Translations under genes and position numbers: made by a program | Notes under the pieces: generated by a model | Seen by the model: only the letters and a program-made list of their open reading frames with translations | Databases searched by the model: none | Told to the model about the DNA's origin: nothing | Shown: positions 12,432 to 25,609 of the stretch, one piece after another | Layout of the letters: every line of letters begins with the position of its first letter | Numbering within the stretch: position 1 is the first letter of the stretch | Assembly: GCF_000237925.1 (NCBI RefSeq) | Contig: NC_031495.1 | Location: forward strand, 13,403,749-13,467,748 | Length of the DNA stretch: 64,000 bases | Reading direction: 5' to 3' | Source: Schistosoma mansoni | Lineage: Eukaryota > Platyhelminthes > Trematoda > Strigeidida > Schistosomatidae

Positions 12432-13793
12432 ACTCAATGACTAATTACTGTAGAGAAAAATTCATAAAGATTCAATTATATAAATGTCTACCTCTAAAAA
12501 TAGACTAGGTAAACTGAAAGTTACACAAATAGACAGAATAAATGATTTTCTCTCTCTTAAGAAAATAAAGATAGATTATGTATGCTTTGTAGTTTATTAA
12601 ACAGTAAAAGGCTTATAAGGAAAAAATCAAGAGAACAATGGTAAAACTTCTAGCATACTTAAAAAAATAAAACTGACACCATTTAAGTATATTGGCTATT
12701 TTTAACACCATTAAATCAGTTTGGATTTATCTACAGAATATCTACCTTATCAAAGGTATCATGTTTTTCAAAGTAATTGATTAGACTGTTTAATTGTCGA
12801 TATAAAAGGTTTGTGGAAAAGATATTTACCGTGTTCGCGCTCGTAAATGGAATCGGTTCGTGATATAAACTCTAAACTGTTTAAACTTTATACTGTCATA
12901 CTAGAGAACAATATCCGTACCAAGTGAAACATAAAATCTAATGTTACCCAAAGTATCCATCTGGCTTTGCTATAAGAAAAGACTAACCAGTGAGAGTGAA
13001 TGTTTTATTTACATCATATTTTTCTAAAAAAATAAAGTGGCACCTATACCCAACTTATTTTCTATACTATTAAAAAACGTTTTGTAGAGGTATTTTTTGA
13101 TAATTCAAAATAATTTATTTCTCTTCACAAAAATAACTCTACGATGACGCGGAACTAAAATTACACAGTTACATATATTCAAAACATTCTTTAAGTGTGT
13201 CGTACTCACTTCTTTCAGTCATTCAACGAACGACTGCTAAGAAACAGAATGTTGTTTGCATACAGCACTTTATTTCAAGCCCTAACGATTGCTATATTTG
13301 TATTTTTAATCCCATTTATCAGGTTTCGTTACATTGGGCAGGTCGATAACAAACAGTTATGGATATCTCCAATCAAATCCCACTATGTGGTGAATTGAGG
13401 GATATTGGGTAACAATTTAGTCGTTGAGAAAGATATAGATCGCATATTACTTGATTAAATACTGTGATAGTCTGTGAATTCGTATTCATAAGAGGGGTCA
13501 AACTATGATGCAACACACATCCACCATTCCGACATCTTTAAAGATAATGATAATTTAAGATTTTTTAAGATTCATTTTTGTGTGTGTATTTAATTAGTTT
13601 TCAGAACATACATCTTCATAACTGCAGTTATTTAAAAATACGCTCACATATAATATCATTTGTCAAGGTTTGCATTTTCCCCTTTTTAATTTGAAGGACT
13701 AAAATTTATCAGTCTCTATGAGTATTCGGACGGAAAACCTATTAATTCAAACGCCACAGCATAACGCACCCAGTTACTGAGTCGATGTTTGTT
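12432..13793. other. no gene recognised between two LINEs
   Basis: AT-rich sequence. A 67-codon plus frame at 13195-13398 has a hydrophobic stretch but no start or splice context and no composition unlike the surrounding DNA. Confidence 0.4.
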
Positions 13794-14480
13794 CTTCTTA
13801 TTTACTTACGCCTGTTACCCCTCGTCGAGGAGTGTAGGCCACCTCACCAGTATTCTCGATTCAACCCGGTCCTGAGCAATCCTTTCCAGTTTTTTCCAGT
13901 TACCATTCATCCTTTTCATATCTGCTTCAATCTCCTGGCGTAATGTGTTCTTTGGTCTTCCTCCTTTCCGCTTCCTTTCCGGATTCCAAGTTAGGGCTTG
14001 CCTCGTGATGCAGTATGGTGATTTTCCTAATGTATGTCCGATCTACTTCCAACGTCTTTTCTTAAATTCCTCTTCAGCTGGAAGCTGGTTTGTCCTCTTC
14101 CATAAAACCCTGTTGCTGATGGTATCCAGCCAGTGAATGTTGAATATTTTGCGTAGACAACTGTTTGTAAATACTTGTCACCTTCTTGACGATGGATGTA
14201 GTAGTTCCCCACGTTTCAGCTCCGTACAGTAGAACTAACTGTCTTGACGTTCGTATTGAAGATTCTCATTTTGAAATTAATTAACAGTTGTTTAGAGTTC
14301 CGTGTGTTCTTCAATTGTAGGAATTCGGTCCATGCTTTGCCAATCCTCACCTTTACATCAGCATAAGATTCTCCTTGTTCATCAATGATGCTTCCCAGGT
14401 ACGCGAATGTTTTCACCTCTTCCAGAGTTTCTCCACCAAGTGTGACTGGATTAGTGTTCTCCGTGCTATATTTGATATTT
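13794..14480 (-). mobile_element. 5'-truncated LINE fragment, C-terminal reverse transcriptase region
   Basis: Read on the minus strand, the fragment encodes the end of an RT-type ORF2 in pieces. FAYLGSIIDEQGESYADVKV and IGKAW lie at about 14416-14330, then a region corresponding to 'INTCLR..', broken by stops, and finally the 3' coding end near 13830 (complement of 'ttacccctcgtcgagg'). It belongs to a different subfamily from the 8.5-12.4 kb element, since the protein shares only the YLGS-type motif. It is dead: many stops, and truncated at about 14480. Confidence 0.8.
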
Positions 14481-17026
14481 GTTCAACAAACAAATAAATT
14501 TACACACATTGATATAACCTGTCACAGATTACCACAAATTCAACTATTTACTATTTATCAATCATTAGAGTAAAAAAATACCAAGAAATTCAACCAAATA
14601 TAACTTGTAAAGATTACTATTGTAAACCAAGTTGATGTTTTATTTCGGTTTACATAAATACATCAGGATTGGAGAAGGCATTTCATCCATACTTTAATTG
14701 CATAACATTTTAGTGACTCTATATTGTACATTGTTTACTTTGAAACTACTCCATAGTTCAATTATCATAGAGGTCCCATGAATTTTAACTTTATCCTTTC
14801 TCCCTCTCTCTCTAGACCCACACACATACACATGCAGTTATGGTAATCATTCCTACAACCAGCAAATTAACTGTATCAACAGCATATCAAGTTAATTAAT
14901 TATTCTAAAATCAATCATAAGATAATGATTATGATAATAGCCATTTATTTGTTTCTTGTAAATAGTGTAAACCCTTTACGAATTATAGATGTACGTTTAG
15001 TTATTATTATTACTACTATTATTTAATGAATTACACACCCATTGATTCTGATGAATGAATCACTTATTTATATGCATCATACAGTTGTTTTTATTTTTAT
15101 TTTTAATTTTCCTGAAGAATTAATTTCAATTTATTTCAAGGTTAAAAGGTCAATTCCGGCTTTACCTCCATAAAACAATCAATCAACATAGACTACTTAT
15201 TTTTTTTTACAAAACAAAATTTATAAAGAAGAAGGGATAAACAAATAAAACATAAATATATAATGATAAAGATCAAATAAAATAAATAAATTGTAAATAG
15301 ATGATAATTTATTTCCTAAAAGTTTTTTTTTGTTTTTTCGCTTTCCAAATTTGTTTGTTTTTTCAATGAATAATAGTTTTTAAAAAAATATTATTATTAT
15401 TATTATTAATGGAAATTTGTTTTGTATGTGCATATGTTTATTGTATGTATGTATTTGTGAGTGTGTATATATGTATATATATATGGTTGATTGGATAGAC
15501 AAGGATATATATTTTAATAAACGAATAATTTGGTTGGTTAATTTAAATAGAGATAACTTAGAAACTAACCTATCATTTGACATTCCATCAAGTTTTTGAA
15601 TTTAAATAGATGACCTTGTAGCAACTATTTGATTAAATATATAGACAGATTAATTAAAGACAGGTATAAATTCTTTATTTGATTTGTGGTAGGTCAATAT
15701 TAATATTTCTATGATGATATTCTTCTTTGACTATTAAGTTGTTCAACTGTACAAATTCATTTAAATATATATACATAACCCTATGAACTTGTACATGAAC
15801 ATATATATAGTAATACCATCAGACAAATTTGATGAACTTCGATAGATTCCTTGATGAAGAAATCTACCATTATTATTATTATTGTTCTTCTTGTTCTTTA
15901 TCACCTTGTCTATGAATTTTTTTTCAAAAAAAATTTCTAGTTATTTAATTGGTTAGATCAACTCATCTTTAATTTGTCAATTGGATGGTTTTACAACTTA
16001 TTCTATACACATAGATACAAATATACATACAAATGAACTAATAGGTATACAACTATACACACATGTTACTGTGTTCTCTTGTCATTATTACTATTATTAT
16101 TATATTTAATTTTATTCACATTAGTATATTGAAAAGATTGTAGACAAAAACACCATTAACAAATAAAACAACGTTACTCTTTTCTCTTACTATCTCACTC
16201 TTCTATTAAAGTCAGTGAAATTATCTTATGCTATTGAAATTGTTAGTTTCCTCTGTAGTTGAATAATAATTGTGTATGTGGTTTATCTACTTCATAATTG
16301 ATGTAATATGTGCATTTGTATGTATACATATGTGTGTACATGATTACACAGACAGTGCATATATGAATGAATCGTCAAATTAAATTATTATTATTATTAC
16401 TATCTATACTGTTATAACTACTATCAGTAGTACGAAGACGACTACGGGCGATATAGTAATATAATTATCATTACATATTAATACATATAAATACCAACAC
16501 GTACACACACACACAATCATTCACAACTGAGGAATACATACACACGAAAACAATTATTCAATCATCTATTTACAGAATGTCTATCTTCAAAATTAAGTTT
16601 GCTATCATTCAATATTTAATATAATAACCATATTTTATTGAGGAAAAAATAATTTATACTTCATAATAAACATTTCATTGACACTATTATAATTTAGAAA
16701 GACGGTGAATATTGGGGACAAAGAAGGATCTACGAGAAAAAAATATAAAGAGATCAAAGAAGAAAACAGTTACATAACTGTGAGACAAAAAATATTTAAA
16801 AAATTATCATATTCAACATAAGCAAAAATAATATCTCCCTCAATCAACCGACAGTTAAACCCACAAAACAAACAAGAACAATAATTGTGGATTAATATTT
16901 ACTTGTTTTGATCATTGATCATTATTCAATTATTCTTTCTGAGGAGTGTTTATGTATGCGGTGTAGCGTATGTGTATGAGCATCATTTTTAACTGACCGG
17001 TCCTTGTGGTGGTACTGGTCAAAATT
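14481..17026. other. repeat-poor AT-rich upstream region of the homeobox gene
   Basis: No retroposon is recognisable here, in contrast to the flanks. The stretch holds many ATT/TAA triplet runs and TAATTA-type sites. It probably contains the promoter and 5' UTR. I cannot point to a TATA box, initiator or trans-splice site with confidence. An in-frame TGA at 16994-16996 closes the frame upstream of the chosen start. Confidence 0.5.
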
Positions 17027-17555
17027 ATGCAACGTGCTAGTCCTTTAACGTGGACTTCATTCAATACTGATAGTGTTCATAATTCAATTGAATTTCAGCA
17101 ACAGAGACAGGAACAACATCAAAGATTGTTAAATAGTTTTCAGTCATTATATAATAATAATACTACAAATAATAGTAGTAGTATTATAGATGAAGATTCA
17201 TTTCATCCAGTTACATCAACGAATAATATTGACAATAATTTGAATTTATTACCATTTAATCAATTTATCAGTAATATACCAAATTTATTAAACTCTATCA
17301 GTAATAATAATAATTCAGAAAGAAATACAATATCATCTTTGACTACGACATCGTCAACAGCATCACCTTCATTATCCTCTTCAACGGTGTCTACATTGTC
17401 GTCAGCAACATTTGCATCATCGGCGTCAACCACAATCAATGCGAATTCATCTATATCAATGAATCCATATAGCACTAGTACGGCAGCTGCTGTGGCCGCG
17501 GCCGCTGCATGGTATCCTTTAAGTTTAGCAATGGATGAAATGGCTCAAAACATAA
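17027..17555 (+). CDS. PRD-like homeobox gene, coding exon 1 (N-terminal region)
   Basis: The start is ATG 17027-17029, the first ATG after in-frame TGA 16994-16996. The exon encodes residues 1-176 plus one base of codon 177, then donor AA|GTGAGT at 17556. It begins MQRASPLTW, then a Gln-rich patch, Asn/Ser/Thr-rich low-complexity sequence, and an alanine tract at residues 153-161 broken by one Val and written in unusually GC-rich codons. Joined to exons 2-4 it makes a 1210-residue protein, predicted to be a nuclear sequence-specific transcription factor from its homeodomain. The link to exon 2 rests on matching phase (1 base + 2 bases) and on the whole joined frame being divisible by three. 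Extra or alternative 5' exons in the 20-kb intron cannot be excluded. Confidence 0.75.
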
Positions 17556-17624
17556 GTGAGTATCTTCTATTCCGCTTTTATATATTAGTGTAGGATGTTC
17601 GTGAACATTGCAGGATTTTTATAC

Positions 17625-17835
17625 TTTAAATAGTAGACTGATCTTCGTTAGACCGTCATTGAAAATCAGGAATAGTTGATCAAGAGTTCTTGGTTCGACT
17701 CTCTGTCATGGACCATGGATTTGCACTGCTGAGGAGTCCCATAATGGGGCGAAACGGCTGTACAGTGTTCTCTAATTTTCAATGGTCACCTCTGTAAGGT
17801 CAGTTTGCGGTGCAAACTATCGACAAATATATACA
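17625..17835 (+). repeat. family B tRNA-like/hammerhead retroposon, copy B3
   Basis: A decayed tRNA-like head ('ggttcgactctc' as B box near 17694) precedes a very well preserved hammerhead module and the start of the tail 'ttttcaatggtcacctctg'. It lies on the sense strand of the homeobox gene, starting about 70 bp after the exon 1 donor. Confidence 0.75.
17723..17768 (+). ncRNA. hammerhead ribozyme motif with intact core (family B)
   Basis: All invariant nucleotides are present: CUGAGGA at 17729-17735, GAA at 17751-17753, and cleavage-site UA at 17761-17762 (H17 = A). Helix I pairs 17723-17728 with 17763-17768 (five Watson-Crick pairs and one G-U). Helix II pairs 17736-17740 with 17746-17750 around an AUAAU loop, with one U-G. 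Helix III is minimal (A-U, C-G, then a four-base turn), as in the short-stem hammerheads of schistosome and Penelope-type elements, which cleave best as dimers. Activity is inferred, not shown. Confidence 0.75.
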
Positions 17836-19197
17836 CGTATAAATGAAATTATGTTACATTTATCCACTGTTTTAAAGCTTCGTTTTTATGTAATGATTAT
17901 TCATGAAGTACCAAACTAAAGATTCGCATATGATCAAGTGTTTAAAAATTTATAGTTAGACTTTAACAAAATATACATTCAGCGTATAAGGTTTACAGAA
18001 ATTGTGTATTCTGAAAACTAAACAAATTTTGTGAACTTATGTATCTGTTTATTTATAGTGTGAAATTTTTTTAACAGTATGTGCTTATAAGTCATTAGTT
18101 GCAGTCTACATGAAGCGAACTGGTTGGGCATTTGAATCTCTCTCAAGTTTCGTCATTTTAGGTAGCCAAGTAATATGTTACTATTTTTTTTTTATAAAAG
18201 AACAAAATATATATTTCAAACTTGACCAAATGAAACTTGTAACAAATTGAAAAGAAGTACTTTCTTAGGCACATTGTCACATTCATTGTATATTTGATTG
18301 AAGTTTACACATAGTACCATTAACCATAAACGTCAAATCTTTTAAACTCTCACACATAAGCGAATTAATCTCCATAAATATATACCGATGTTATGTAATT
18401 ATTTAATGTGAAAAAATATATTGAATCTGTCAATTAGGACAAAATAATGCATGTAACTTTTTGGGAAAACAAACAAATTACATATGACAGCAAAAGAAAA
18501 ACTCGAAAACATTACTATTCTATGGAGCTAATATATACTCATACATCTACATATTACTTAAAAGTATACGATCCAAATAGGGAGTTCGTGAACTTTTACA
18601 TACTTTATCCCATGTATTTATGTAAATATAATTATATATGTAGAAATGTGAGCGTTATTACAGATTTGCAAAAGTCTTTCTTCTCATGATTTTATTGCGA
18701 ATTAGTCTGGAAATATTGAATTATAAAGAATTCTGGTTGGAGATGATTGTGTAGGTTGCTTTAATTTGTTGGTAGTTATCGTCACAGACTGATCTCATTT
18801 AGAGTGTCATTGTAAAACAAAAGAGCAATGGATAATTGTTGCATCCTGTAATGCGAATAGCGATTATTGTCAATCTTTAACCAACTAATGATTGGACCCA
18901 GTGTTGATTGAGTTTCAGTGGTACCCGAACTGAGATCATTTTGTGACGGATCCAATTTACTTATTGTAAACCTTATTTTAAAGAAATTTTCTACATCGAG
19001 AATAAAATTTTCTGTCAGAGCTAATAACTCTTCTGAAATATTCCAACTGAGATTGGTTAAAAACAAAATAAATCGAAAACCAAATATTGATTGTTGTTTG
19101 TATGTGACTTATATTTTCTCACTGTTGATACTAGGAACGGTGGAAAAATACAAATCCATGCAAGTTGCTTCATATCTGTGTTAAAAAAATCATTAAT

Positions 19198-19365
19198 TTT
19201 TTGTGTTTAGTAGCTCAGTGGATAACCCTTTCGACATTTCAAACTATGAGTACCGGGTTCGATTCTCACTATGCGAATTAATACTAAGATGTACGTGTGA
19301 TCCATTTGATTAGTCCTAGATATGAAGAAACATATGTCACGGCAAATCAACCGCTATTCATAATC
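19198..19365 (+). repeat. degenerate Sm-alpha-like retroposon, copy IV
   Basis: A box TAGCTCAGTGG (19211-19221) and B box GGTTCGATTCT (19256-19266) are preserved, followed by 'gaattaatactaagatgtac', which mirrors the Sm-alpha spacer. The hammerhead core is destroyed. Confidence 0.6.
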
Positions 19366-20809
19366 CAAACGAAACTGTATATGCACTAGAATAAGTTTAA
19401 AGTCTGCTATCAGTACGTGATTTGATATGTACTTTAAACTCTTCATTCATATGCTTCCCTGGTGAATTTCGATAAAGGTATCTATATGTTTGACTTTTTG
19501 GTAGACTGTTTTTAGCCCCATTACATAAGATTTTATTATTCCAATATTATTCTCATCATGAATTAATATTTTTTAAAATGATAAACAAAGCACTCTTGAA
19601 CAACACTTGACTTACTTTAATATATGACAATATATACGAATGAGAAGACACAATATCCAAAACTGAAATATAACTCAAACGAAGACATTTCAGTTTGACT
19701 GTAAGCATTTTACTCTCAGCTTGTAAGTATAGACAGTTCATAATGTCAAACTTTAACTATGTGATATTTAATAAAAAATTTTGTTAAATTGCGGCTTTTA
19801 ACAAGGACTTTACGAGAATTTTTCTTCTTGAAGCAAATTGTTCATTAATCTAGAGCTTATCTACGGTGACTGATACAAAAAGTGGAACAGAGAATATTCA
19901 AATGTAGAATTTTGTGGCGAAAATTAAAAGACCGATTTGCTTACACTTTTAACTGTAACTATTTTAAGACAATATACGTATATTTCAGACTATACAATCA
20001 GGTAATAACTGCCTCAATCCTTACTTGATTAACTCTTTAATAGTTAATGTCTTTCCGAACTATTTACATCAGCAAAGAAATAATGGAATAACTGTTTAAA
20101 AACTTTATTGTTTGTACTAGTTCTTGCTTCTCAGCTTTGAATGAGAGTTACTTATAAAATGTACAAAAATCATAGAACCTATTTGCCAAAGAAGTTTAAT
20201 TCTCGGAAAGAAGTACTCCTTGTTGAGTAGTTCCATCACAAGAATGAAATAGTTATCCAGCAAATGTTAGTTCAGATTATCAACGGTTGTTTGACTAAGT
20301 ACAACTGTGATTTAAACTATTTTGGAATTGGAATATTTATATTACTGACTTCATGAAATGGATTTCAATATGGGTTGTATGAGTAAACCAAAAACGTATA
20401 TATTCATGCTGGATAGTTAGTCATATAGAACGTAAATCTTGGCACATATGTGAATAAGTTCAACTGGTCACACGATATCAACACAATAATATGAAATGAT
20501 CAACATAAATTGTAGAATGGTAAAAAGAGTTTCAACGTTAGTGATGATAAAACAAACTTAATATAGACGATGTGATTCAGAAGTAAAAATTCAGACCATT
20601 TCAAATATCAAGATATAAGAAAAGGTAATCAGTGAATACACCTATCCCATTGAGAATGATTCCAAGTCATATCATGAAACATCTCCAAATAGTAATTACG
20701 ATTATCGTAAGGATTTTAGTGTTGTAGTTTTTATCTATTAACATAGCCAGTTGAGTATCAAATTACTTTATGGACTGATATCACATCATTGTTTAACTTT
20801 GTTTATTTT

Positions 20810-20925
20810 TTTTCCAACCTACTTCTACACTAACACACATTGCACGTCGAAGTAGTGGATAGTTGAGCTCACCATAATACATGTCCCAACCATTATAAAG
20901 GATAGCAACTAGGTTACTGTTCATT
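20810..20925 (-). mobile_element. small relic of the RTE-type LINE
   Basis: The segment 'ttccaacctacttctacac', 'cattgcacgtcg' and 'acatgtcccaaccat' matches, in order, the part of the intact LINE at about 8890-8985. It is in the same orientation and about 100 bp long. Confidence 0.65.
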
Positions 20926-21174
20926 TTTTTTAATCACATTTACTTTAGTGTTCTTCTTGTTAAATAATATTAACATTTGTTGTTATATCGTAATTTCTGT
21001 CTATAGGTAAGCGAACTTCATATATAATTACTAAGGTTCAGATATTTCGAGACTTTTAATGAAAATCACACTACTATTAATGCTTACAGTAATAATAATA
21101 GTTTATTTGAAGGGATTTTGATGGTGACTAGTTTCAATTTGTAACTGACGTTTATTACGAATCAATCTCAGATG

Positions 21175-21415
21175 GAGCACCGTTGAAAACTAGGAAACAC
21201 TGGATAGCTATTGTTTCACAGAAGTGCACTCTTTATTAATGCACACTAATGGTTAGACATCTACTGTGATAGCTGAAGGTCCTAGGTCCTTTTCTTGATA
21301 CCATTACGAGTGAACTCTTTTAAGAAGTTTTATGCTAAATTTAAATAACTGTTCCATGCTTCCCAGTATTCACTGGTATCTCAACTAAGATTAATTTGTG
21401 ATTGTTGCTACCTAT
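21175..21415. repeat. degenerate family B-type repeat
   Basis: Fragments such as 'accgttgaaaactaggaa' and 'actggtatctcaactaagat' are recognisable tail pieces of the B/composite repeat. The central module is lost. Confidence 0.35.
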
Positions 21416-22159
21416 AAAAGTAATCTTCAGAAGATAGGTTGTGGTAATTCAGTAAAACACACTCATCGTATGTATAAACATAAATTTTCATCATACTGAT
21501 AATATCTAACTTCACCGAGTAGTTTAACATCAATTTCTCAGGAAAATTTTAAATACATACTGTGCTGATAAGTGCTGATTAATATGGCATCTAGGTCTTT
21601 GGCCTGTTTTTTATCTTAGTCTAGCTTTAACTGTCCAAACTGATTGACAACACTCTAAAAACCATATTGAATAGATTGTGATATATTATGATTCTTCTAC
21701 TAGTCAGAGGATCACCTATTATTACAACCATTTCAATTCAACAAAAGAAATCATTTATGCGTTGAAAAGCACGGTTCTTAACATCTCACTCCATATATGT
21801 ATACCATATAAAACAGATCTGAATTTCACGGCGAACATCAACGCCCTCAAGATTAATATCAAACATATCCACCTTGTTGAGAATTGCTAACACGCATGAA
21901 GCTAATACGTTATTATTCTTTATTACTATTTAATATATACAAATTCTGGTATTACTAGAAGCAATATAAATGAAGTATAAATGAGGGAATAATATATTGT
22001 GAAGAAATAAAGGATTTAAGGGTAGTACAATAAAGAAAAATGAGTTCACAATAATGCTAAATAAGAGAAGATGCGGTTTAAAATAATATTACCGTCTTAG
22101 TAAAATCTGAAAATTATACAATAGATACTTAATTCTCAAAATGTCAGTCAATTGTCTCA

Positions 22160-22360
22160 AACCTAACTATTCCTTTTGCAAATGTCAACCAATCGTCTCA
22201 GAATCCACTGTTCCTTCATTTTCATTGCAACCATTCCTTGTTCTCGTTCTCTTTTATTCGATCTTCTTAACCTTCTGCCTCCAGGTATTTCACTTTTGAT
22301 TGATGATACATACTACTTATATCTATCGACATCAGTAGTACACACCACAATAGTATTAAT
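22160..22360 (+). repeat. diverged dispersed repeat, paired with 41370-41610
   Basis: A pyrimidine-rich run followed by 'gatacatactacttatat' and 'gtagtacacaccacaat' aligns in order with the segment at 41520-41585. The class is unknown. Confidence 0.4.
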
Positions 22361-23312
22361 AATAACATAGTTATTTTAATTCCATTTTAAATCAATCATC
22401 AATGCATGTACGTAGAGATAGGTCAAAGATGCCATCTATTGATCACTTTATTTTTAATTTTGTTAATACAACATTTCACAAGATGATAAATTACATAAGC
22501 ACAGATCAGAATTAACATGTCAAATGTTGTATTTCCTAAGCCGCTGCCATTACTGCTGTACTTAATGTTAATCGTTTTTCAAATTTTAAATGAATGTAAA
22601 TTATGACCTTCGATTTGATGTGTGCGTGTGAGCGTTGGTCTATCTGTGTAAGTGTTCAAAATATATTTAAATACACTTCAGTTACATGTTTAATGTATAA
22701 TAAGTACATGCATTATGATTTGTTTCTGTAGGAATTCTTCAGTAAAATCAATATTAACAACAAATGTCAACTATTTGTCAATATAGCGTTGACCCATTAA
22801 TTCACGATAAGCTGTTTTTTTTTCCTTTCAGTGTTTTTTCTTCTTTTTTCATCAGTGTAATTATTATTATTTTGTCCATCATCTTTTGACAGATGGTAAT
22901 AAAAATTTGTCCGTGAATAGAGAGCGAGGGTGGGATAATACTTTTCATAAAATGGTAAAAAAAACCTACATACTTTCAACATCAAAAGCTTTGTAAGTGG
23001 TATTCGTCATAAACTAACTTTAAGAGAGTTTACCGTTGAAAACCAAGAAGAATCGAATAATTAGTTCATTCATTCTATGATGAATTTCTTTTTTGGACGG
23101 TTCAGGGAACATTCAACAAGTAGACAAGTTCTATAATAGAAAGAAACAATTATTTAGCCCTCTGTAATTTCTAACGATAATATAAATTGAGGTCATTTCA
23201 TGAAACAAAGCCTTTTTTAAATTAAATTCAATTCCTACAATTAAACTTTTTCTATGGTAATATTATTGATTGTAGAAAGTTAAGTAACATACAATGAGAT
23301 GATTTATGCAGA

Positions 23313-23529
23313 GTTTAATTAAATTAAATTAACACCGTTGAATGCCAGCTCAGTGGTCTATCGGTTCAGGGCTCTGGCATGAGACTGGTAGGTCCTGGGT
23401 TCGAATCTCGCGAGTGCGGGATCGTGAATGCGCACTTCTGAGGAGTCCCATAATAGAATGAAACGGCCGTCCAGTGCTTTCAGGTTTTCCATGGTGGTCT
23501 AGCTTCAATTGACTCACGCTTTCAACTAT
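23313..23529 (+). repeat. family B retroposon, copy B4, full length
   Basis: A complete copy: leader 'aacaccgttgaatgcc', tRNA-like head ('gctcagtggtctatcgg' and B box GGTTCGAATCT), hammerhead module (core CTGAGGA 23438-23444, GAAAC from 23460, GTC at 23469-23471) and tail through 'tttcaactatg'. Helix I has one mismatch next to the core (T23437/C23472) and helix II is weak (C/A mismatch), so cleavage is doubtful. Confidence 0.85.
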
Positions 23530-24289
23530 GAAAAATAAATATTTGTCATTAAAAACTGGCAGTAAAGTACCATAGTAATCACTTAACAATTATTTAATCC
23601 TGTCCTGAAACTTTTCAGAAATTAATATTTCATATAACAATAAATAAATAATATTCACTTGTTGTATGAAAATGGTAACAAAATTCATTTAATCAAACTA
23701 GTAATTTAGGTATTTTTTGTTTCTATGTAAAAAGTTAAATGCTTGATACGATAGAATCATTCAATATACACTGTTATTGATCAATACAAATAAATCCTAT
23801 CTTTTCATTTAGGTTATTCCAGTGATAAAAAGCGCACAACAACAAGAACTTCACACTAGAATCATCTAGCACAGTAAACACAATATTGATAAAAATAAAT
23901 GTTTACATTTTTTTTATTGTACTTTAAATATGATTATGATTTCATAATAAGTTTCAATTATCAATTACATTAATAAACGTGTTTATCTTTAAAACACATT
24001 TAAATTGATAGCTAATATTTATGACATTTCTAACTTCATAAATTGTCTAAATGCAATCAGCTGGTTATGTTAAAGTGATCTATGTGTTGTTTTTTCTAAT
24101 GAGTTAAAATAAGGCATAATTTAAGGAAGTTTATTGAGCATTAGACAAATTGATTCATGAAAACAGAAAAAAACTATATAAAGGTGAATGGTGAAATAGT
24201 TTTGAAAATTGACTTAATTCGTAGGTTGTATTCATCAAAGGTCACTCTCATTTCGGGTATCTTTAGAAACCGAAAAACAGAAATGGACA

Positions 24290-24500
24290 CCTAATTCTTG
24301 TCATAAAGGTCATTGAAATTGGAACTGTATCACTAAGAGTCAACACAGTATTTCAAATGACTAATGGTTTGCTGTGAGATTTGAATATCTTGGTCCGGAT
24401 ATGTTTATAGGTGCACACTCTTGAAGGATTCCATACTGAAAAGAAACAGCTATCCTGTGCTTTCTACTTTTCCATGATATTCCAACTGAGATCAGCCCAT
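24290..24500 (+). repeat. degenerate composite repeat with family B module
   Basis: 'gaactgtatcactaagagtc' upstream, a tRNA-like remnant, and 'ttttccatgatattccaactgagatc' downstream reproduce the layout of the longer copies at 49985-50415 and 60345-60665. Confidence 0.5.
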
Positions 24501-24849
24501 ATGAATAAAACTCACGAATTTACGAAAAATACATTAATTTAGGTTATTTTCCCTCACAAAAAAACCTATCACAATTTTCTTTGTATATCTCTTAACAATT
24601 TAAGTATAAGCACAAAGTTAACAGTTGTAGTTCATTGCTTAAGAACAAATAAACCTTAATATTTTACCTGACGCTTTCCAATTTATTTTGGAGTTAAATA
24701 TTAATAAACTAGATGAATTTATTAAAATACTAGTACGGAATTACAATTTTCTGTTGTTCATAGTCAATATTAGTCTTAGTTGTTATGCAAATCACACACC
24801 TTGACTTATATCATTATACTCAATTGAAAAGTCAACGAATATCTTGCCT

Positions 24850-24975
24850 TCCTAGTTCGGTATCTTATGAGTTGATGATGAAGCGACTGATACTGGGTTG
24901 AAGTCTCAGTACGAACATCAAAACCAGCATGTAGGTACATATATATGGAGGGTCCTATAAAGGGAAAAACGCATA
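24850..24975 (+). repeat. degenerate Sm-alpha-like retroposon, copy V
   Basis: 'actgggttgaagtctcagta' followed by 'gaacatc' and 'gtaggtacat' gives the B box and spacer of Sm-alpha. The hammerhead module is truncated or lost. Confidence 0.5.
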
Positions 24976-25171
24976 TTTTACATTTCACCGTTATTGGTAA
25001 TTCAATGATATTAAGATTCGACATTTTGAATGAGTGGGGACTCAAAAATTTAAAAAAGTCGATTCTCAAATAGTAAGTCATAGATTCAAACCCATTCATA
25101 TCATATTCACTTTGACAATCAAGTGGCACAAGTAGCTTAAATAGTTCACAAAATGAAGTGACCTTAATTAA

Positions 25172-25330
25172 ACAACCACTGAAAACCAAGAATCACTAGA
25201 AAGTTGTTTCATTAGCAGCAAACGACTCCTCAGAAGTTTTAAACCAAGATCCAATCGGTGATTGAATCCAAGGTTTTCATGCCTTTCTGCATTCTCTTAA
25301 CCGCTAGTTCATTGAGTTGGGATCCAACAG
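25172..25330 (-). repeat. degenerate family B retroposon
   Basis: Minus orientation: 'ccactgaaaaccaagaatcac', 'gactcctcagaag', a worn B box and 'cttaaccgctagttcattgag' follow the family B order. The core is damaged because the GAAAC complement is lost. Confidence 0.55.
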
Positions 25331-25609
25331 TTTATATTATGGACTTCAGTCAATTTGCAATATTGTGCAACCACTGTCCTATCCCATCCGTTGATAACAC
25401 TGTCTAGCATATAATTCCACTCATCACCGTTGAGGAATATTATACTAGGGTGAAACACCCGTACAGTGGTTTTTTATTCTACATGATATTCTCTTTAAAT
25501 TCACTCCACGATATATACCATGAAAATCAATAACTACCATAAACTTCCGTTAGTAATAAAATAATCTGACCAACACACAATATATCACATCCAGATTCTT
25601 AATAACAGA

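Noticed and set aside
17260-17475. Acidic 71-codon minus frame
   Set aside because: It is the antisense shadow of exon 1.
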